Assembly (NCBI GenBank): GCA_023511875.1
Contig: JAIMAQ010000009.1
Coordinates: 49,514 to 113,513 of the forward strand
Reading direction: 5' to 3'
Length of the DNA: 64,000 bases
Source of the DNA: Thermoflavifilum sp.
GTDB lineage: Bacteria; Bacteroidota; Bacteroidia; Chitinophagales; Chitinophagaceae
Program-made: the position numbers and the translations under genes
Shown: one piece after another, positions 9,844 to 19,162 of the stretch
Layout of the letters: each line of letters starts with the position of its first letter
Position numbering within the stretch: the first letter of the stretch is position 1
Notes under the pieces: generated by a model
Told to the model about the DNA's origin: nothing
Databases searched by the model: none
The model's input: the letters and a program-made list of their open reading frames with translations, nothing else

Positions 9844-10509
9844 ATGTGGGGTATTCATGGTCTTTTCCGATCGATTCGCTATTTGATCTGGTTGAGTGTG
9901 TATGTGATTGTTGTAGCTCCCCATGCATCTGCACAACAAGCCACTTTGAATACGGATACCTTGCCTGCGTCGACAGATACAGTTCTCGTGCAAGATACTG
10001 CATCACGAGTAGCCGATACGCTTGCTTCAGCTCCCACCGATAGTTCAACACATTACCATGATCCACGTTTGGCGGCATTGTACTCGGCCGTGCTTCCTGG
10101 ATTGGGGCAAGCCTATAACCATAAATATTGGAAAATTCCTATTGCTTATGCCGGACTGGGTGTGGCGGCAGGAGTTTTTGTTTACAACTATAAACAGTTT
10201 ATCTTGTTTCGAGATGCTTATCGGCTTAGCTTTACGGGTCAGAAAACGGGGGACCCTTTTGTAGATCAATATGGCCCGCAAGACCAGAAACGGATTCGCG
10301 ATATTTACCGACAGTATGTAGATTATTCGGCATTGGCGTTTATGGGTGTTTATGTGATCAACATTGTAGATGCTTTGGTGGATGCGCATTTATATTACTT
10401 TAATGTTTCTGATAATCTCACTCTTCGCTTGCAACCCGTGATGCATCCAGGCTATATGGGTTATGGGTTAGTCGTGAATTTTTATTCGAAGAAACACATG
10501 AGGAATTAA
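9844..10509 (+). CDS. DUF5683 family exported/membrane protein
   Basis: Predicted 221 residues from the ATG 14 bases after the parB stop; this start gives a signal peptide (LIWLSVYVIVVAPHASA-Q). The core ALYSAVLPGLGQAYNHKYWK followed by IPIAYAGLGVAAG is characteristic of the DUF5683 family that habitually follows parAB in Bacteroidetes. A Thr/Ser/Asp-rich linker sits between the signal and the core. A hydrophobic pair near residues 95-115 suggests membrane association. Function is unknown; the conserved position suggests a link to cell envelope or chromosome organisation, which is inference. Confidence 0.82.
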   Translation: MWGIHGLFRSIRYLIWLSVYVIVVAPHASAQQATLNTDTLPASTDTVLVQDTASRVADTLASAPTDSSTHYHDPRLAALYSAVLPGLGQAYNHKYWKIPIAYAGLGVAAGVFVYNYKQFILFRDAYRLSFTGQKTGDPFVDQYGPQDQKRIRDIYRQYVDYSALAFMGVYVINIVDALVDAHLYYFNVSDNLTLRLQPVMHPGYMGYGLVVNFYSKKHMRN

Positions 10510-10662
10510 TCATAAAAAACTTTTGCAAATAGGTATTTGAATAAATAGATTCATGCTCATATAAGTGAAATTTAAATGGGGGGAGCCGACTCGCCTAAAA
10601 TAAATTGCTCATTAATGGTAGATATATATGCTTGATCGATCCATTAAACGTTGCCCAACATT

Positions 10663-10670
10663 TATCTTTG
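10663..10670 (+). promoter_or_regulatory. -7 box upstream of dapB
   Basis: TATCTTTG is a perfect TAnnTTTG element 56 bases before the dapB start. No well-spaced TTTG -33 element is visible, so the assignment rests on the -7 box and its position. Confidence 0.4.
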
Positions 10671-10725
10671 TTCATGTGGTTCAACAAAGAGCATTATTTT
10701 AAACTAAATATTAAATCATTTTCTC

Positions 10726-11451
10726 GTGAAAATAGCCCTTATTGGATATGGAAAGATGGGTAAAACCATTGAACCCATTGCTTTGCAACGTGGACATGAA
10801 ATTATTTGTCGGGTGGATGTACACAATCGTGCAGAATGGCTAAAGCCCGAAAAATTATCGAGTGCAGATGTAGCGATTGAATTTACTACACCAGAATCGG
10901 CTGTAGATAATCTACTGGCTTGTTTTGAAGCAGGTGTACCTGTAGTTTGTGGTACTACTGGATGGTTACAGCGTTGGCCCGAGGTTGAAAAGATTTGCAG
11001 AGAAAAACAGCAAACTTTGTTATATGCTTCCAATTTTAGTTTAGGAGTGAATTTGTTTTTCGCCATCAATAAATATCTGGCTGAGCTAATGGCGGCTTAT
11101 CCACAATATGAGGTACAGATTCGCGAAGTTCATCATACCCAAAAAAAAGATGCTCCTAGTGGTACAGCCATCACGCTGGCCGAGCAAATTTTGCAGCGAA
11201 TCAGTCGGAAAAAATCATGGGTTAACCGTCCATCTCAGCAGCCCGAAGAGCTTTCCATTCTTTCTGAACGTATCGATCCAGTACCGGGCATTCATGTGGT
11301 AGAGTATAGCTCTGCTGTTGATCAAATCGAAATCAAACATACGGTGCATTCGCGAGAGGGTTTTGCGTGGGGAGCAGTGTTGGCCGCGGAGTGGGTACGG
11401 GATAAAAAAGGCATCTACACCATGGAAGATGTGCTGGGCTTGAAAAAATAA
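10726..11451 (+). CDS. dapB: 4-hydroxy-tetrahydrodipicolinate reductase
   Basis: Predicted 241 residues, starting at GTG. The N-terminal Rossmann loop is ALIGYGKMGKT (residues 4-14), then CGTTGW and SNFSLGVNLFF, and the substrate-binding/catalytic motif EVHHTQKKDAPSGTA (about residues 135-149) holding the histidine pair and the lysine. It reduces the dipicolinate precursor with NAD(P)H in the lysine and meso-diaminopimelate pathway. No other lysine-pathway gene is adjacent. The GTG start is well supported because the family starts almost exactly with this MKIALIGYGKMG segment. Confidence 0.95.
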   Translation: MKIALIGYGKMGKTIEPIALQRGHEIICRVDVHNRAEWLKPEKLSSADVAIEFTTPESAVDNLLACFEAGVPVVCGTTGWLQRWPEVEKICREKQQTLLYASNFSLGVNLFFAINKYLAELMAAYPQYEVQIREVHHTQKKDAPSGTAITLAEQILQRISRKKSWVNRPSQQPEELSILSERIDPVPGIHVVEYSSAVDQIEIKHTVHSREGFAWGAVLAAEWVRDKKGIYTMEDVLGLKK

Positions 11452-11462
11452 TCAGGTCTTAT

Positions 11463-12422
11463 CTATTGCTTTTTTAACTGTTGCAGGTTTTGTAGCATAT
11501 CTGCAGTCATCGTTTCCAGATTAAAGGCAGGCTTCCAACCCCAATCATTTCGTGCTAGGCTATCGTCGATACTTTCTGGCCAGCTTTCAGCAATTTGCTG
11601 GCGAAAGTCGGGCTGGTAGCACACTTCAAAATGGGGATTATGCTGTAGAAGAGCCTGTGCAAGCTCGGCCGGGGAAAATGAAAACGCATGAATGTTGTAA
11701 CTGCTATGCAGGCTAATACGATTGGCCGGGGCTTCCATCAGTTCAATAGTTGCTCGAATAGCGTCGGGCATATACATCATGGGCAGGGTCGCATGGGCAT
11801 CGAGTGGGCAACAATATTTTCGGTTTTCGACGGCAGCATGAAACATTTCAATGGCATAATCGGTAGTTCCCCCACCTGGGGCCGATTTATAGCTAATCAA
11901 TCCTGGATACCTTAGGCTACGGATGTCAACGCCATAGCGTTCATGGTAATATTCGCACCATCGTTCACCAGCTAGCTTGCTGATGCCATAAGCTGTGGTG
12001 GGCTCTAAAATAGTATGTTGAGGAGTTTGTTGTCGGGGAGCTCCTCGGCCAAATACGGCAATAGAGCTAGGCCAATATACCTTATGGAGATTTTCTTCTC
12101 GGGCAATTTCTAATACATGGATCAGGCTTTGCATGTTGATATGCCAGGCCAAAGCAGGATTTTTTTCAGCTGTAGCGGAAAGGATAGCTGCAAGATGATA
12201 GATCTGGGTGATGTGATGCCGTATCACCAGTACGTGGAGCATTTCTCGATTCATCACATCGAGTGTCACATAGGGGCCTGTGCCCTTCAGCAAGGGATGT
12301 TCATCTCGCAAATCGGCAGCAACAACATGCTGTGGCTCGTAAATCTTACGCAGGGCTAGCGTGAGTTCTACCCCAATTTGCCCGCAAGCCCCAATCACCA
12401 GGATGCGTTCTTTTACAGGCAT
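11463..12422 (-). CDS. L-threonine 3-dehydrogenase, short-chain dehydrogenase type
   Basis: Predicted 319-residue extended SDR. NAD-binding GACGQIGVEL begins at residue 11, followed by YHLAAILSATAEKNPALAW, VYWPSSIAVFG and the catalytic YGISK (about residues 145-149). The SYKSAPGGGTTDYAIEMFHAA and PLDAHATLPMMYMPDAIRAT stretches are what distinguish the GalE-like threonine dehydrogenases, known from Flavobacterium and trypanosomes, from sugar epimerases. It would oxidise threonine to 2-amino-3-ketobutyrate. The partner glycine C-acetyltransferase gene is not in the window. A sugar-nucleotide epimerase is the alternative, less likely. Confidence 0.85.
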   Translation of the reverse strand: MPVKERILVIGACGQIGVELTLALRKIYEPQHVVAADLRDEHPLLKGTGPYVTLDVMNREMLHVLVIRHHITQIYHLAAILSATAEKNPALAWHINMQSLIHVLEIAREENLHKVYWPSSIAVFGRGAPRQQTPQHTILEPTTAYGISKLAGERWCEYYHERYGVDIRSLRYPGLISYKSAPGGGTTDYAIEMFHAAVENRKYCCPLDAHATLPMMYMPDAIRATIELMEAPANRISLHSSYNIHAFSFSPAELAQALLQHNPHFEVCYQPDFRQQIAESWPESIDDSLARNDWGWKPAFNLETMTADMLQNLQQLKKQ

Positions 12423-12520
12423 AAAATAGTGTCGTAAAAATCTGCTGCAAATTGTTTGATTTTTGGGTTTTGAAAAAATGAAAATAATCCAAATGATGAA
12501 AAGGTTTTAGGTTTGCGTGT

Positions 12521-13360
12521 ATGATCAACGAACGTATGACCAACATGCATTTTTTATTTGAAGGCCAGGATTATGATCCCAGCATGTTTTTTCTTATTGC
12601 GGGTCCTTGCGTGGTAGAAGATGAGGCCTTGCTCAACACAGTGGCTCAACAGGTGAGCCATATCTGCCAGCGCTTGGGCATTCCTTACATCTTTAAATCG
12701 TCGTACCGAAAAGCCAATCGCACGCGAGCCGATGCTTTCATGGGTATTGGCGATGAAAAGGCTTTGAGATTGTTGCAACAGGTGAGGCACAATTTTCATT
12801 TACCTGTGCTTACCGATATTCATACTCCACAAGAAGCGGCCATGACAGCCCAATATGTAGATGTCTTACAAATACCCGCTTTTTTATGTAGACAAACTGA
12901 GTTGCTCCAAGCTGCTGGAGCTACAGGCAAAGTGGTCAACATCAAAAAAGGACAATTTGTGAGTGGAGAGGCCATGCGTTTTGCGGCAGAAAAGGTGAAG
13001 CAAACGGGGAATAACAAAGTGATGCTCACCGAGCGAGGTTCTATGTTTGGTTATGGCGACTTAGTCGTTGATTTTCGCAATATACCCATTATGCAAGCAA
13101 CTCAGCTGCCCGTAGTGGTAGATTGTACCCATTCTTTGCAGCAGCCCAATCAAGCGAGTGGAGTTACGGGCGGTAGGCCGCAGCTCATAGAGACCATTGC
13201 CTGCGCAGCAATTGCTACCGGGGCCGATGGTATTTTTATTGAAACACACCCCGAGCCTGCTCGCGCTAAATCAGATGGAGCCAATATGTTGGCTTTACAC
13301 TTGATGGAGCCGCTATTAGAAAAATTGGTGCGTATTCGAAAAGCCCTGATACAAGCTTAG
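12521..13360 (+). CDS. kdsA: 3-deoxy-8-phosphooctulonate synthase (KDO-8-P synthase)
   Basis: Predicted 279-residue TIM-barrel enzyme that condenses phosphoenolpyruvate with arabinose 5-phosphate for the lipid A core sugar KDO. Diagnostic stretches are FFLIAGPCVVEDE, FKSSYRKANRTRADAF, LTDIH, KKGQFVSGEAM, TERGSMFGYGDLVVD, DCTHSLQQPN and IETHPEPARAKSDG. Several starts are possible at 12521, 12536 and 12545. A TAnnTTTG-like box, TAGGTTTG, lies at 12508-12515; if that is the promoter, the later ATG codons are more likely than the first. No other KDO gene is adjacent. Confidence 0.95.
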   Translation: MINERMTNMHFLFEGQDYDPSMFFLIAGPCVVEDEALLNTVAQQVSHICQRLGIPYIFKSSYRKANRTRADAFMGIGDEKALRLLQQVRHNFHLPVLTDIHTPQEAAMTAQYVDVLQIPAFLCRQTELLQAAGATGKVVNIKKGQFVSGEAMRFAAEKVKQTGNNKVMLTERGSMFGYGDLVVDFRNIPIMQATQLPVVVDCTHSLQQPNQASGVTGGRPQLIETIACAAIATGADGIFIETHPEPARAKSDGANMLALHLMEPLLEKLVRIRKALIQA

Positions 13361-13361
13361 T

Positions 13362-13841
13362 TTATTTTTTTTCTGGTAGATAGCTACGCAGCATCCACGC
13401 CATTTTTTCGTGTTTTTCCATTAAACCTACCAGGAAATCATTCGTGCCCGCATCTTCAAATTTAGTATCGGCTTGCTTGGCCATCTTACGAATTTCGCGA
13501 ATCAAGGTTTCGTGATCGTCTAACAAAATTTGTAGAGCTTTTTCCTGGGTTTCACCGGCTTGTCCTTCGGTAAGATTGGTAAGTTTGAGGTAATCTTCTA
13601 AGGTGGCTACTGCATAGTGCCCCAATTGCCGAATACGTTCGGCTAAATCATCGATCATAGTTGCCAGCTCTTTGTATTGTTCTTCCAGAAAACGATGGAT
13701 TTCCGCAAAACTTCTACTTTCTAAGTTCCAATGATAGTTGCGGGTTTTGATATACAAAACGGTTTCGTCGGCCAACAAGGTGTTGAGTAATTTGGCTTCT
13801 TCTTGAAGATTTTTTTCAGGGATACCAATATTTGCTTTCAT
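13362..13841 (-). CDS. dps: Dps family ferritin-like DNA-protecting protein
   Basis: Predicted 159 residues, typical for the family. The ferroxidase-site helices are recognisable: KTRNYHWNLESRSFAEIHRFLEEQY and MIDDLAERIRQLGHYAVATLEDYLK, providing the His, Asp and Glu ligands at the subunit interface. The protein would assemble into a 12-subunit shell that oxidises and stores iron with hydrogen peroxide and protects DNA. It converges with kdsA, ending one base after that gene's stop. No OxyR or PerR site could be identified in the AT-rich upstream stretch. Confidence 0.93.
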   Translation of the reverse strand: MKANIGIPEKNLQEEAKLLNTLLADETVLYIKTRNYHWNLESRSFAEIHRFLEEQYKELATMIDDLAERIRQLGHYAVATLEDYLKLTNLTEGQAGETQEKALQILLDDHETLIREIRKMAKQADTKFEDAGTNDFLVGLMEKHEKMAWMLRSYLPEKK

Positions 13842-13933
13842 AATAAAAAAAATTAATAGATAAAAAATTGATTAACCATGAAAATAGTGTCAATAATTAT
13901 ACCATGATAGGTAAATGCCAAAATATCAGGAAG

Positions 13934-16555
13934 TTAGCCACCCAATATTTTTTTGATTTCATGCAGTTTGAGTAAAGCCTCAACTGGGGTAAGTCGGTTG
14001 ATATCGATGCCAGTGAGCAGATCTCGGATTTGCTGGAATACCCATGTTTGCTCGTCGAAGATACTAAGCTGATATGTAGGGCTTTGTTGGATATGGCGAG
14101 TGACGGGTGTTTGGTCAGGATGCTTTTGTTCGAGTTGATGTAAGATTTCTTCCGCTCTTTTTACTAATTCGGGTGGCATGCCTGCCATTTTGGCCACATG
14201 GATGCCGAAGCTATGCCGGCTGCCGCCAGGAGCCAGTTTGCGCAAGAATATAATTTTATTGCCCGATTCGGTATGGGTGATATGAAAATTTTTTACTCTT
14301 GGCAAGAATTGTTCGAGTTCATTTAATTCATGATAGTGAGTAGCGAATAAAGTTTTTGGATGCTGAGTAGTGCCCTGGTGAAGGTATTCCACGATACTCC
14401 AGGCAATAGAAATTCCGTCGTAGGTGCTGGTGCCGCGGCCTATTTCATCGAGGATCACCAAGCTTCGTTGGGTAAAATTGTGGATAATACTAGCTGTTTC
14501 GTTCATTTCCACCATAAAAGTAGATTCGCCGCCGCTAAGGTTATCGGAGGCGCCTACACGGGTAAAAATCTTATCAGTGAGGCTGACACGAGCTTTTGTT
14601 GCTGGTACAAAACTACCTGCATGTGCCATGAGGGTGATTAATGCTGTTTGGCGCAATAAGGCCGATTTGCCGCTCATGTTGGGGCCGGTGAGGATAATGA
14701 TTTGCTGGGAAGAACAATCTAGTTCGATATCGTTTGGTACATAGCTTTCTCCAGGTTTTAGGCTTTGTTCAATCACAGGATGGCGACCTTCACGAATTTC
14801 CAATTGCTCACCCTCATGCAACTCGGGTCGGCGGTAATGGTAGCGTAGCGCATTTTCAGCAAAACAAAGGATGCAGTCGAGCCGAGCCACTACATGAGCA
14901 TTGGCTTGAAGAGCGGGGATATAATCTTGCATGCTTTGGACGAGCGCGTCGAAAAGTTGTTGTTCACGCAACAAGATTTTTTCTTCGGCGCCCAATATTT
15001 TTTCTTCATAAGTTTTTAATTCTGGAGTCACGTATCGTTCAGCATGGGTAAGGGTTTGCTTGCGAATCCAATCGGCAGGCACTTTATGGCGATGAGCGTG
15101 GGTAACTTCTAAATAATATCCAAAGACGTTGTTGTAGCCCACTTTTAAGGAGGGGATACCCGTGCGTTCTGATTCTTGTTGTTGGAGTTGTTGAAGATAG
15201 CTTTTCCCGTGATGAACCAATTGGCGCAGCTCATCTAATTCGGCATCGACACCTTCACGAATGAGTCCGCCTTTATTGGCCGTTGCAGGAGGATTATCGA
15301 CTAAGGTGCTGAAAATATTTTGCATGAGGCTGGGGCAGGGATTGAGTTGTTCAGCCTGGCGACGCAGGTATGCATTGGCGTTGAGGGAGGTGGCTTCTGG
15401 AGAAAAGAAGAGCCGCTGGATTTGGGCGATGAGCTGAATGCTTTTTCCCAGTTGCCATACTTCGCGTGGGGTGATCTTTCGTAAGGGAATGCGTGCCACG
15501 AGGCGTTCTATATCGCCTATTTGTCGAAACCAGTTGGCCAACTGATGGCGGATGGATTCTTCCTTAATCAAAATTTCTACTGCATCGAGCCGTTCGTTGA
15601 TGGCATGGATATCTTGTAATGGGAAAACTAGCCAACGTTTTAACAATCGGGCGCCCATAGGCGTGAGGGTATGATCGAGCACCTGCAAGAGACTACGGCT
15701 TTGCTCGGCGATAGGCTCTACTAATTCCAGGTTGCGTAAGGTAAACTTATCCATCCACAGAAAGTCGTTCCGATCGATTCGCTGCACGGAGTTGATGTGT
15801 TGCAGGTCGGGGTGTTCTGTTTCTCGAAGATAATGGAGAATAGCTCCAGCAGCTACGATAGCTTCTTTGAGGTGGTCTATGCCAAATCCTTTTAAAGAGT
15901 GGGTATGAAAATGTTTGATCAGCAATTCTTCGGCATAGGGATAGCTAAAGATCCATTCTTCGAGCGGATAGGTATAGTATCGCTGGCTAAATTGTTGGCG
16001 GAACTGCCGTTGTTGTGGGCGCGCAAAGATGATTTCGGCTGGGCGGAGGCTCTGTAAGAGTTTATCGGCATATTCCACATCTCCTTCAGCCACCAGCATT
16101 TCACCGGTGGAGACGTCAACAAAGGCCAATCCAATGTTTTGTTCGCCAAAATGCAAAGCCGCTAAAAAATTATTAGCGTTGTTATCCAGCAATTTTTCAT
16201 GGAGGGCTATTCCAGGTGTGATGAGTTCGGTAACGCCACGTTTCACCACTCCTTTTGCTTGCTTGGGATCTTCCAGTTGATCGCAAACGGCCACGCGATA
16301 ACCAGCTTTTACCAGTTTGTGTAGGTAGGTATCGAGTGCATGGTAAGGAAATCCGGCGAGGTCTACTGCTGCCGCTGCCCCGTTAGATCGCTTGGTAAGC
16401 ACAATACCCAGTACCTGTGAGGCGATGACGGCATCTTCATAAAACGTTTCATAAAAATCGCCTACCCGAAACAGCAAAATAGCATCAGGGTAACGCGCCT
16501 TGATAGCCTTATGCTGTTGCATGAGGGGAGTGAGTGTATTTTTGTTTTGGTTCAT
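13934..16555 (-). CDS. mutS: DNA mismatch repair ATPase MutS
   Basis: Predicted 873 residues from the ATG giving MNQNKNTLTPLMQQHKAIKA, the standard family start; an open frame runs further upstream without similarity. The mismatch-reading motif FRVGDFYETFYEDA puts Phe34-Tyr35-Glu36 at the expected place. The connector, lever and clamp regions follow. The ATPase has Walker A GPNMSGKSALLRQTA (about residue 620), FMVEMNETA and Walker B VILDEIGRGTSTYDG, then ATHYHELNELE. The Walker A serine (MSGKS instead of the E. coli MGGKS) is, as I recall, common in this phylum. It diverges from the SpoU methyltransferase gene with a 72-base gap. Confidence 0.97.
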   Translation of the reverse strand: MNQNKNTLTPLMQQHKAIKARYPDAILLFRVGDFYETFYEDAVIASQVLGIVLTKRSNGAAAAVDLAGFPYHALDTYLHKLVKAGYRVAVCDQLEDPKQAKGVVKRGVTELITPGIALHEKLLDNNANNFLAALHFGEQNIGLAFVDVSTGEMLVAEGDVEYADKLLQSLRPAEIIFARPQQRQFRQQFSQRYYTYPLEEWIFSYPYAEELLIKHFHTHSLKGFGIDHLKEAIVAAGAILHYLRETEHPDLQHINSVQRIDRNDFLWMDKFTLRNLELVEPIAEQSRSLLQVLDHTLTPMGARLLKRWLVFPLQDIHAINERLDAVEILIKEESIRHQLANWFRQIGDIERLVARIPLRKITPREVWQLGKSIQLIAQIQRLFFSPEATSLNANAYLRRQAEQLNPCPSLMQNIFSTLVDNPPATANKGGLIREGVDAELDELRQLVHHGKSYLQQLQQQESERTGIPSLKVGYNNVFGYYLEVTHAHRHKVPADWIRKQTLTHAERYVTPELKTYEEKILGAEEKILLREQQLFDALVQSMQDYIPALQANAHVVARLDCILCFAENALRYHYRRPELHEGEQLEIREGRHPVIEQSLKPGESYVPNDIELDCSSQQIIILTGPNMSGKSALLRQTALITLMAHAGSFVPATKARVSLTDKIFTRVGASDNLSGGESTFMVEMNETASIIHNFTQRSLVILDEIGRGTSTYDGISIAWSIVEYLHQGTTQHPKTLFATHYHELNELEQFLPRVKNFHITHTESGNKIIFLRKLAPGGSRHSFGIHVAKMAGMPPELVKRAEEILHQLEQKHPDQTPVTRHIQQSPTYQLSIFDEQTWVFQQIRDLLTGIDINRLTPVEALLKLHEIKKILGG

Positions 16556-16627
16556 AGCACCACGAGCAAAGTTAACAAATGATTGGAGGCATAAGGGTTT
16601 TGCTTTCTGTTGTAGCTTTGCAGGGCT

Positions 16628-17212
16628 ATGCGTAAGCTCACGATGGCCGAATTGGGTCGAAAAACTGTAGAAGAATGTCGGCAGAGCGAAAAGCTCCCTG
16701 TGGTTATTGTGCTCGATCAAGTAAGGAGCATGCACAATGTAGGCTCCGTATTCCGGACGGCCGATGCATTTCAGATACAGGCCATCTGGCTTTGCGGGTA
16801 CACACCCATTCCTCCACATCGCGATATTCATAAAACGGCGTTGGGAGCTACCGAAACAGTGGCGTGGGAGCATCATGCCCATACCGTTGAGGCTGTGCAA
16901 ATTCTCAAACAACGCGGATATCAGGTGTGGGCCGTAGAGCAAGCGGAGGGAAGTGTGTATTTACACCATTTTCAACCCGATTTTTCTTATCCTTTGGCTA
17001 TGGTGTTTGGCAATGAAATGCAAGGTGTACAGCAAGCCGTGTTGGATATAGTAGATGGGTGCTTGGAAATTCCGCAGTTTGGCATGAAGCATTCGTTGAA
17101 TATTGCGGTGAGTGTAGGTGTGGTAATGTGGGATTTGCTGGCAAAATACATGCATTCGACGGTAGGGCGTATGTCTAGTTTTTATTTGGATACAACCGTT
17201 CATAGTGAATAA
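16628..17212 (+). CDS. SpoU/TrmH-family RNA 2'-O-methyltransferase
   Basis: Predicted 194 residues. The SPOUT knot motifs are in order: VLDQVRSMHNVGSVFRTADAF (motif 1, with the catalytic arginine), MVFGNEMQGV (motif 2) and LEIPQFGMKHSLNIAVSVGVVMWDL (motif 3). It transfers a methyl group from S-adenosylmethionine to a ribose 2'-OH in tRNA or rRNA; the exact target is not readable. The first 15 residues are a short basic lead and there is no separate RNA-binding domain. The next gene starts 4 bases after the stop, suggesting cotranscription. Confidence 0.9.
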   Translation: MRKLTMAELGRKTVEECRQSEKLPVVIVLDQVRSMHNVGSVFRTADAFQIQAIWLCGYTPIPPHRDIHKTALGATETVAWEHHAHTVEAVQILKQRGYQVWAVEQAEGSVYLHHFQPDFSYPLAMVFGNEMQGVQQAVLDIVDGCLEIPQFGMKHSLNIAVSVGVVMWDLLAKYMHSTVGRMSSFYLDTTVHSE

Positions 17213-17216
17213 GCGT

Positions 17217-18086
17217 ATGAAAAGCTTGGTTTTGCGCTATTTATCGCTTGTTAAATTCAGCCATACCATTTTTGCCATGCCTTTTGCGCTGATTGGGTTC
17301 TTTTTAGCTATACGTTGGCAGCATTATCCGTTTTCTTGGACATTATTTATCAAAGTCATTCTGTGTATGGTTTTTGCACGAAGCGCTGCCATGGCATTTA
17401 ATCGTATCTTAGACTTAGAATACGACCGCCTCAACCCGCGCACAGCTCAGCGAGAGCTTCCCACAGGCCAGCTTAGCTATCGACAAGCCGTAGTTTTTAC
17501 CATCATCAACGCATTGTTGTTTGTATTGACCACTTATTTTATCAATCGGATTTGCTTTTATTTGTCGCCAGTAGCGCTTGCCGTAGTATTGGGGTATAGT
17601 TATACCAAGCGCTTTACAGCATTTTCGCATCTAGTATTGGGTTTGGGTTTATCATTAGCGCCTATTGGAGCGTATTTAGCCGTGACTGGCCATTTTCACT
17701 GGCTTCCGTTGATTTATTCTGGAGTGGTCATTTGCTGGGTAAGTGGGTTTGACATCATTTATTCTTTGCAAGATGTGAGCTTCGACCAGTCGTTGCGTTT
17801 GTATTCCATGCCGGTATGGCTGGGGGAAGCAAGAGCATTACAAGTATCTATCTTTTTACACATGCTGAGTGCAGTGGGCGTAATAGCAGCTGGTTGGCTA
17901 GCTGGTTTTGGCTGGCTTTATTGGGTGGGTGTGGCCTGGTTTGTGGGCATGCTGTGGTATCAACATCGGCTAGTGCACCCCAACGATATAAGCCGAGTGA
18001 ATATCGCATTTATGACTGCCAATGGCATTGCCAGTTGTGTATTTGCCTTGTTTGTTATTCTTGATTTATTTCTCCTTCCCTCTTAA
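17217..18086 (+). CDS. UbiA-family aromatic prenyltransferase
   Basis: Predicted 289-residue polytopic membrane enzyme. The first Asp-rich motif is AFNRILDLEYDRLNPRTAQR (NxxxDxxxD) and the second is YSLQDVSFDQSLRL (DxxxD), both binding magnesium-diphosphate. About eight hydrophobic helices follow the normal UbiA pattern. It attaches an isoprenoid chain to an aromatic ring; similarity in style to 4-hydroxybenzoate polyprenyltransferases suggests ubiquinone-type chemistry, but Bacteroidetes make menaquinone, so a futalosine-pathway (MqnP-type) role is the better guess. ATG at 17217 is preferred to the GTG at 17205, which would overlap the upstream gene by 8 bases. Confidence 0.87.
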   Translation: MKSLVLRYLSLVKFSHTIFAMPFALIGFFLAIRWQHYPFSWTLFIKVILCMVFARSAAMAFNRILDLEYDRLNPRTAQRELPTGQLSYRQAVVFTIINALLFVLTTYFINRICFYLSPVALAVVLGYSYTKRFTAFSHLVLGLGLSLAPIGAYLAVTGHFHWLPLIYSGVVICWVSGFDIIYSLQDVSFDQSLRLYSMPVWLGEARALQVSIFLHMLSAVGVIAAGWLAGFGWLYWVGVAWFVGMLWYQHRLVHPNDISRVNIAFMTANGIASCVFALFVILDLFLLPS

Positions 18087-18096
18087 AATTTTAAAC

Positions 18097-18510
18097 ATGG
18101 GCAGAATTTTAGCCATTGATTATGGGAAAAAACGTACTGGGCTCGCCGTAACAGATCCTTTAAAAATAATTGCCACTGGACTCACCACCGTTGCCTCGCA
18201 CGAGCTTATACCTTGGCTCAAGAGGTATATGCAAACAGAAGTTGTGGAAAAAATCATCATTGGCATGCCACTCGATCTTCAGGGGCGGGATACAGATGCA
18301 ACGCCATGGGTACGCGAAATGATTCGTATCCTCCACAAGCATTTTCCACATATTGGCATTGAGGCCATAGATGAACGCCTAACTTCTAAGATGGCGAACC
18401 GCACCTTGATAGAGAGTGGATTGAAAAAACAAGCTCGGCAAAATAAGGCACTAGTCGACGAAGTAAGCGCTACCATTCTGCTGCAGGGGTATTTGGCTTC
18501 CATTTCTTAA
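18097..18510 (+). CDS. ruvX: Putative pre-16S rRNA nuclease / Holliday junction resolvase RuvX (YqgF)
   Basis: Predicted 137 residues from the ATG giving MGRILAIDYGKKRTGLAVTD, the invariant family start; 10 bases separate it from the prenyltransferase stop. The RNase-H-like fold has its acidic residues in AIDYGKKRTG (Asp8), AIDERLTSKMA and LVDEVSATILLQ. YqgF proteins process the 5' end of 16S rRNA and have been discussed as resolvases. It sits in a run of same-strand genes ending in def. Confidence 0.92.
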   Translation: MGRILAIDYGKKRTGLAVTDPLKIIATGLTTVASHELIPWLKRYMQTEVVEKIIIGMPLDLQGRDTDATPWVREMIRILHKHFPHIGIEAIDERLTSKMANRTLIESGLKKQARQNKALVDEVSATILLQGYLASIS

Positions 18511-18539
18511 TTTTGTTGAATCTCAAACCAAAATGGGTT

Positions 18540-19121
18540 ATGGTTTTGCCTATTGTAGCATACGGTCATCCAGTTTTACGGAAAAAATGTGTGGATATTG
18601 CTTCAGATTATCCAGGTTTGCAGCAGCTGATTAGCGACATGTGGGAAACCTTATACGCTTCAAATGGCGTGGGGCTTGCCGCACCGCAAGTTAATGTTCC
18701 TATTCGATTGTTTTTGGTGGATAGTAAGCAGCTCACTGATCATTTTGATGAAGAAGATCGTTTACAGTTTGGCGATGAAGTGGGCATTAAGCAAGTGTTT
18801 ATTAATGCGCATGTATTGGAAATAAATGGTGAGCCTTGGCCATACAACGAAGGATGTTTAAGTATTCCGAAGATTCGAGAAGATATTTATCGCCCCCAAA
18901 CGGTGAAGATAGCTTATGTCGATGAACAATTTCAACCTCACGAGGAAACTTATGGTGGGATTACTGCACGCGTAATTTTGCATGAATATGATCATATTGA
19001 GGGCAAGTTGTTTATTGATTATCTAAAACCTTTGAAGAAAAAATTATTGCGCAAAAAATTAGACGATATTGCCAGAGGGAAAGTGGAGGTCAATTATAAA
19101 ATGCTTTTTGCCAAGGCTTAA
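18540..19121 (+). CDS. def: Peptide deformylase
   Basis: Predicted 193 residues from the ATG giving MVLPIVAYGHPVLRK. The three active-site motifs are complete: GVGLAAPQV, EGCLSIP (metal Cys and the catalytic Gln/Glu region) and HEYDHIEGKLF (HExxH). It removes the N-formyl group from new proteins at the ribosome. The length and the acidic insert after LFLVD are normal for Bacteroidetes. An upstream in-frame TTG is less likely as a start because it adds a lead not seen in the family. Confidence 0.96.
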   Translation: MVLPIVAYGHPVLRKKCVDIASDYPGLQQLISDMWETLYASNGVGLAAPQVNVPIRLFLVDSKQLTDHFDEEDRLQFGDEVGIKQVFINAHVLEINGEPWPYNEGCLSIPKIREDIYRPQTVKIAYVDEQFQPHEETYGGITARVILHEYDHIEGKLFIDYLKPLKKKLLRKKLDDIARGKVEVNYKMLFAKA

Positions 19122-19124
19122 TCA

Positions 19125-19132
19125 TATCTTTG
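19125..19132 (+). promoter_or_regulatory. -7 box upstream of the ECF sigma factor gene
   Basis: TATCTTTG is a perfect TAnnTTTG element 30 bases before the TTG start. The nearest TTTG is at 19107-19110, only 14 bases upstream and therefore closer than the normal 19-21. Confidence 0.4.
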
Positions 19133-19162
19133 TCAAATATATAGATTTTAAATAGTAGAAGA

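Noticed and set aside
16555..16942. Longer N-terminus for MutS
   Set aside because: Family similarity starts at ATG 16555; the extra part would overlap the divergent methyltransferase gene.
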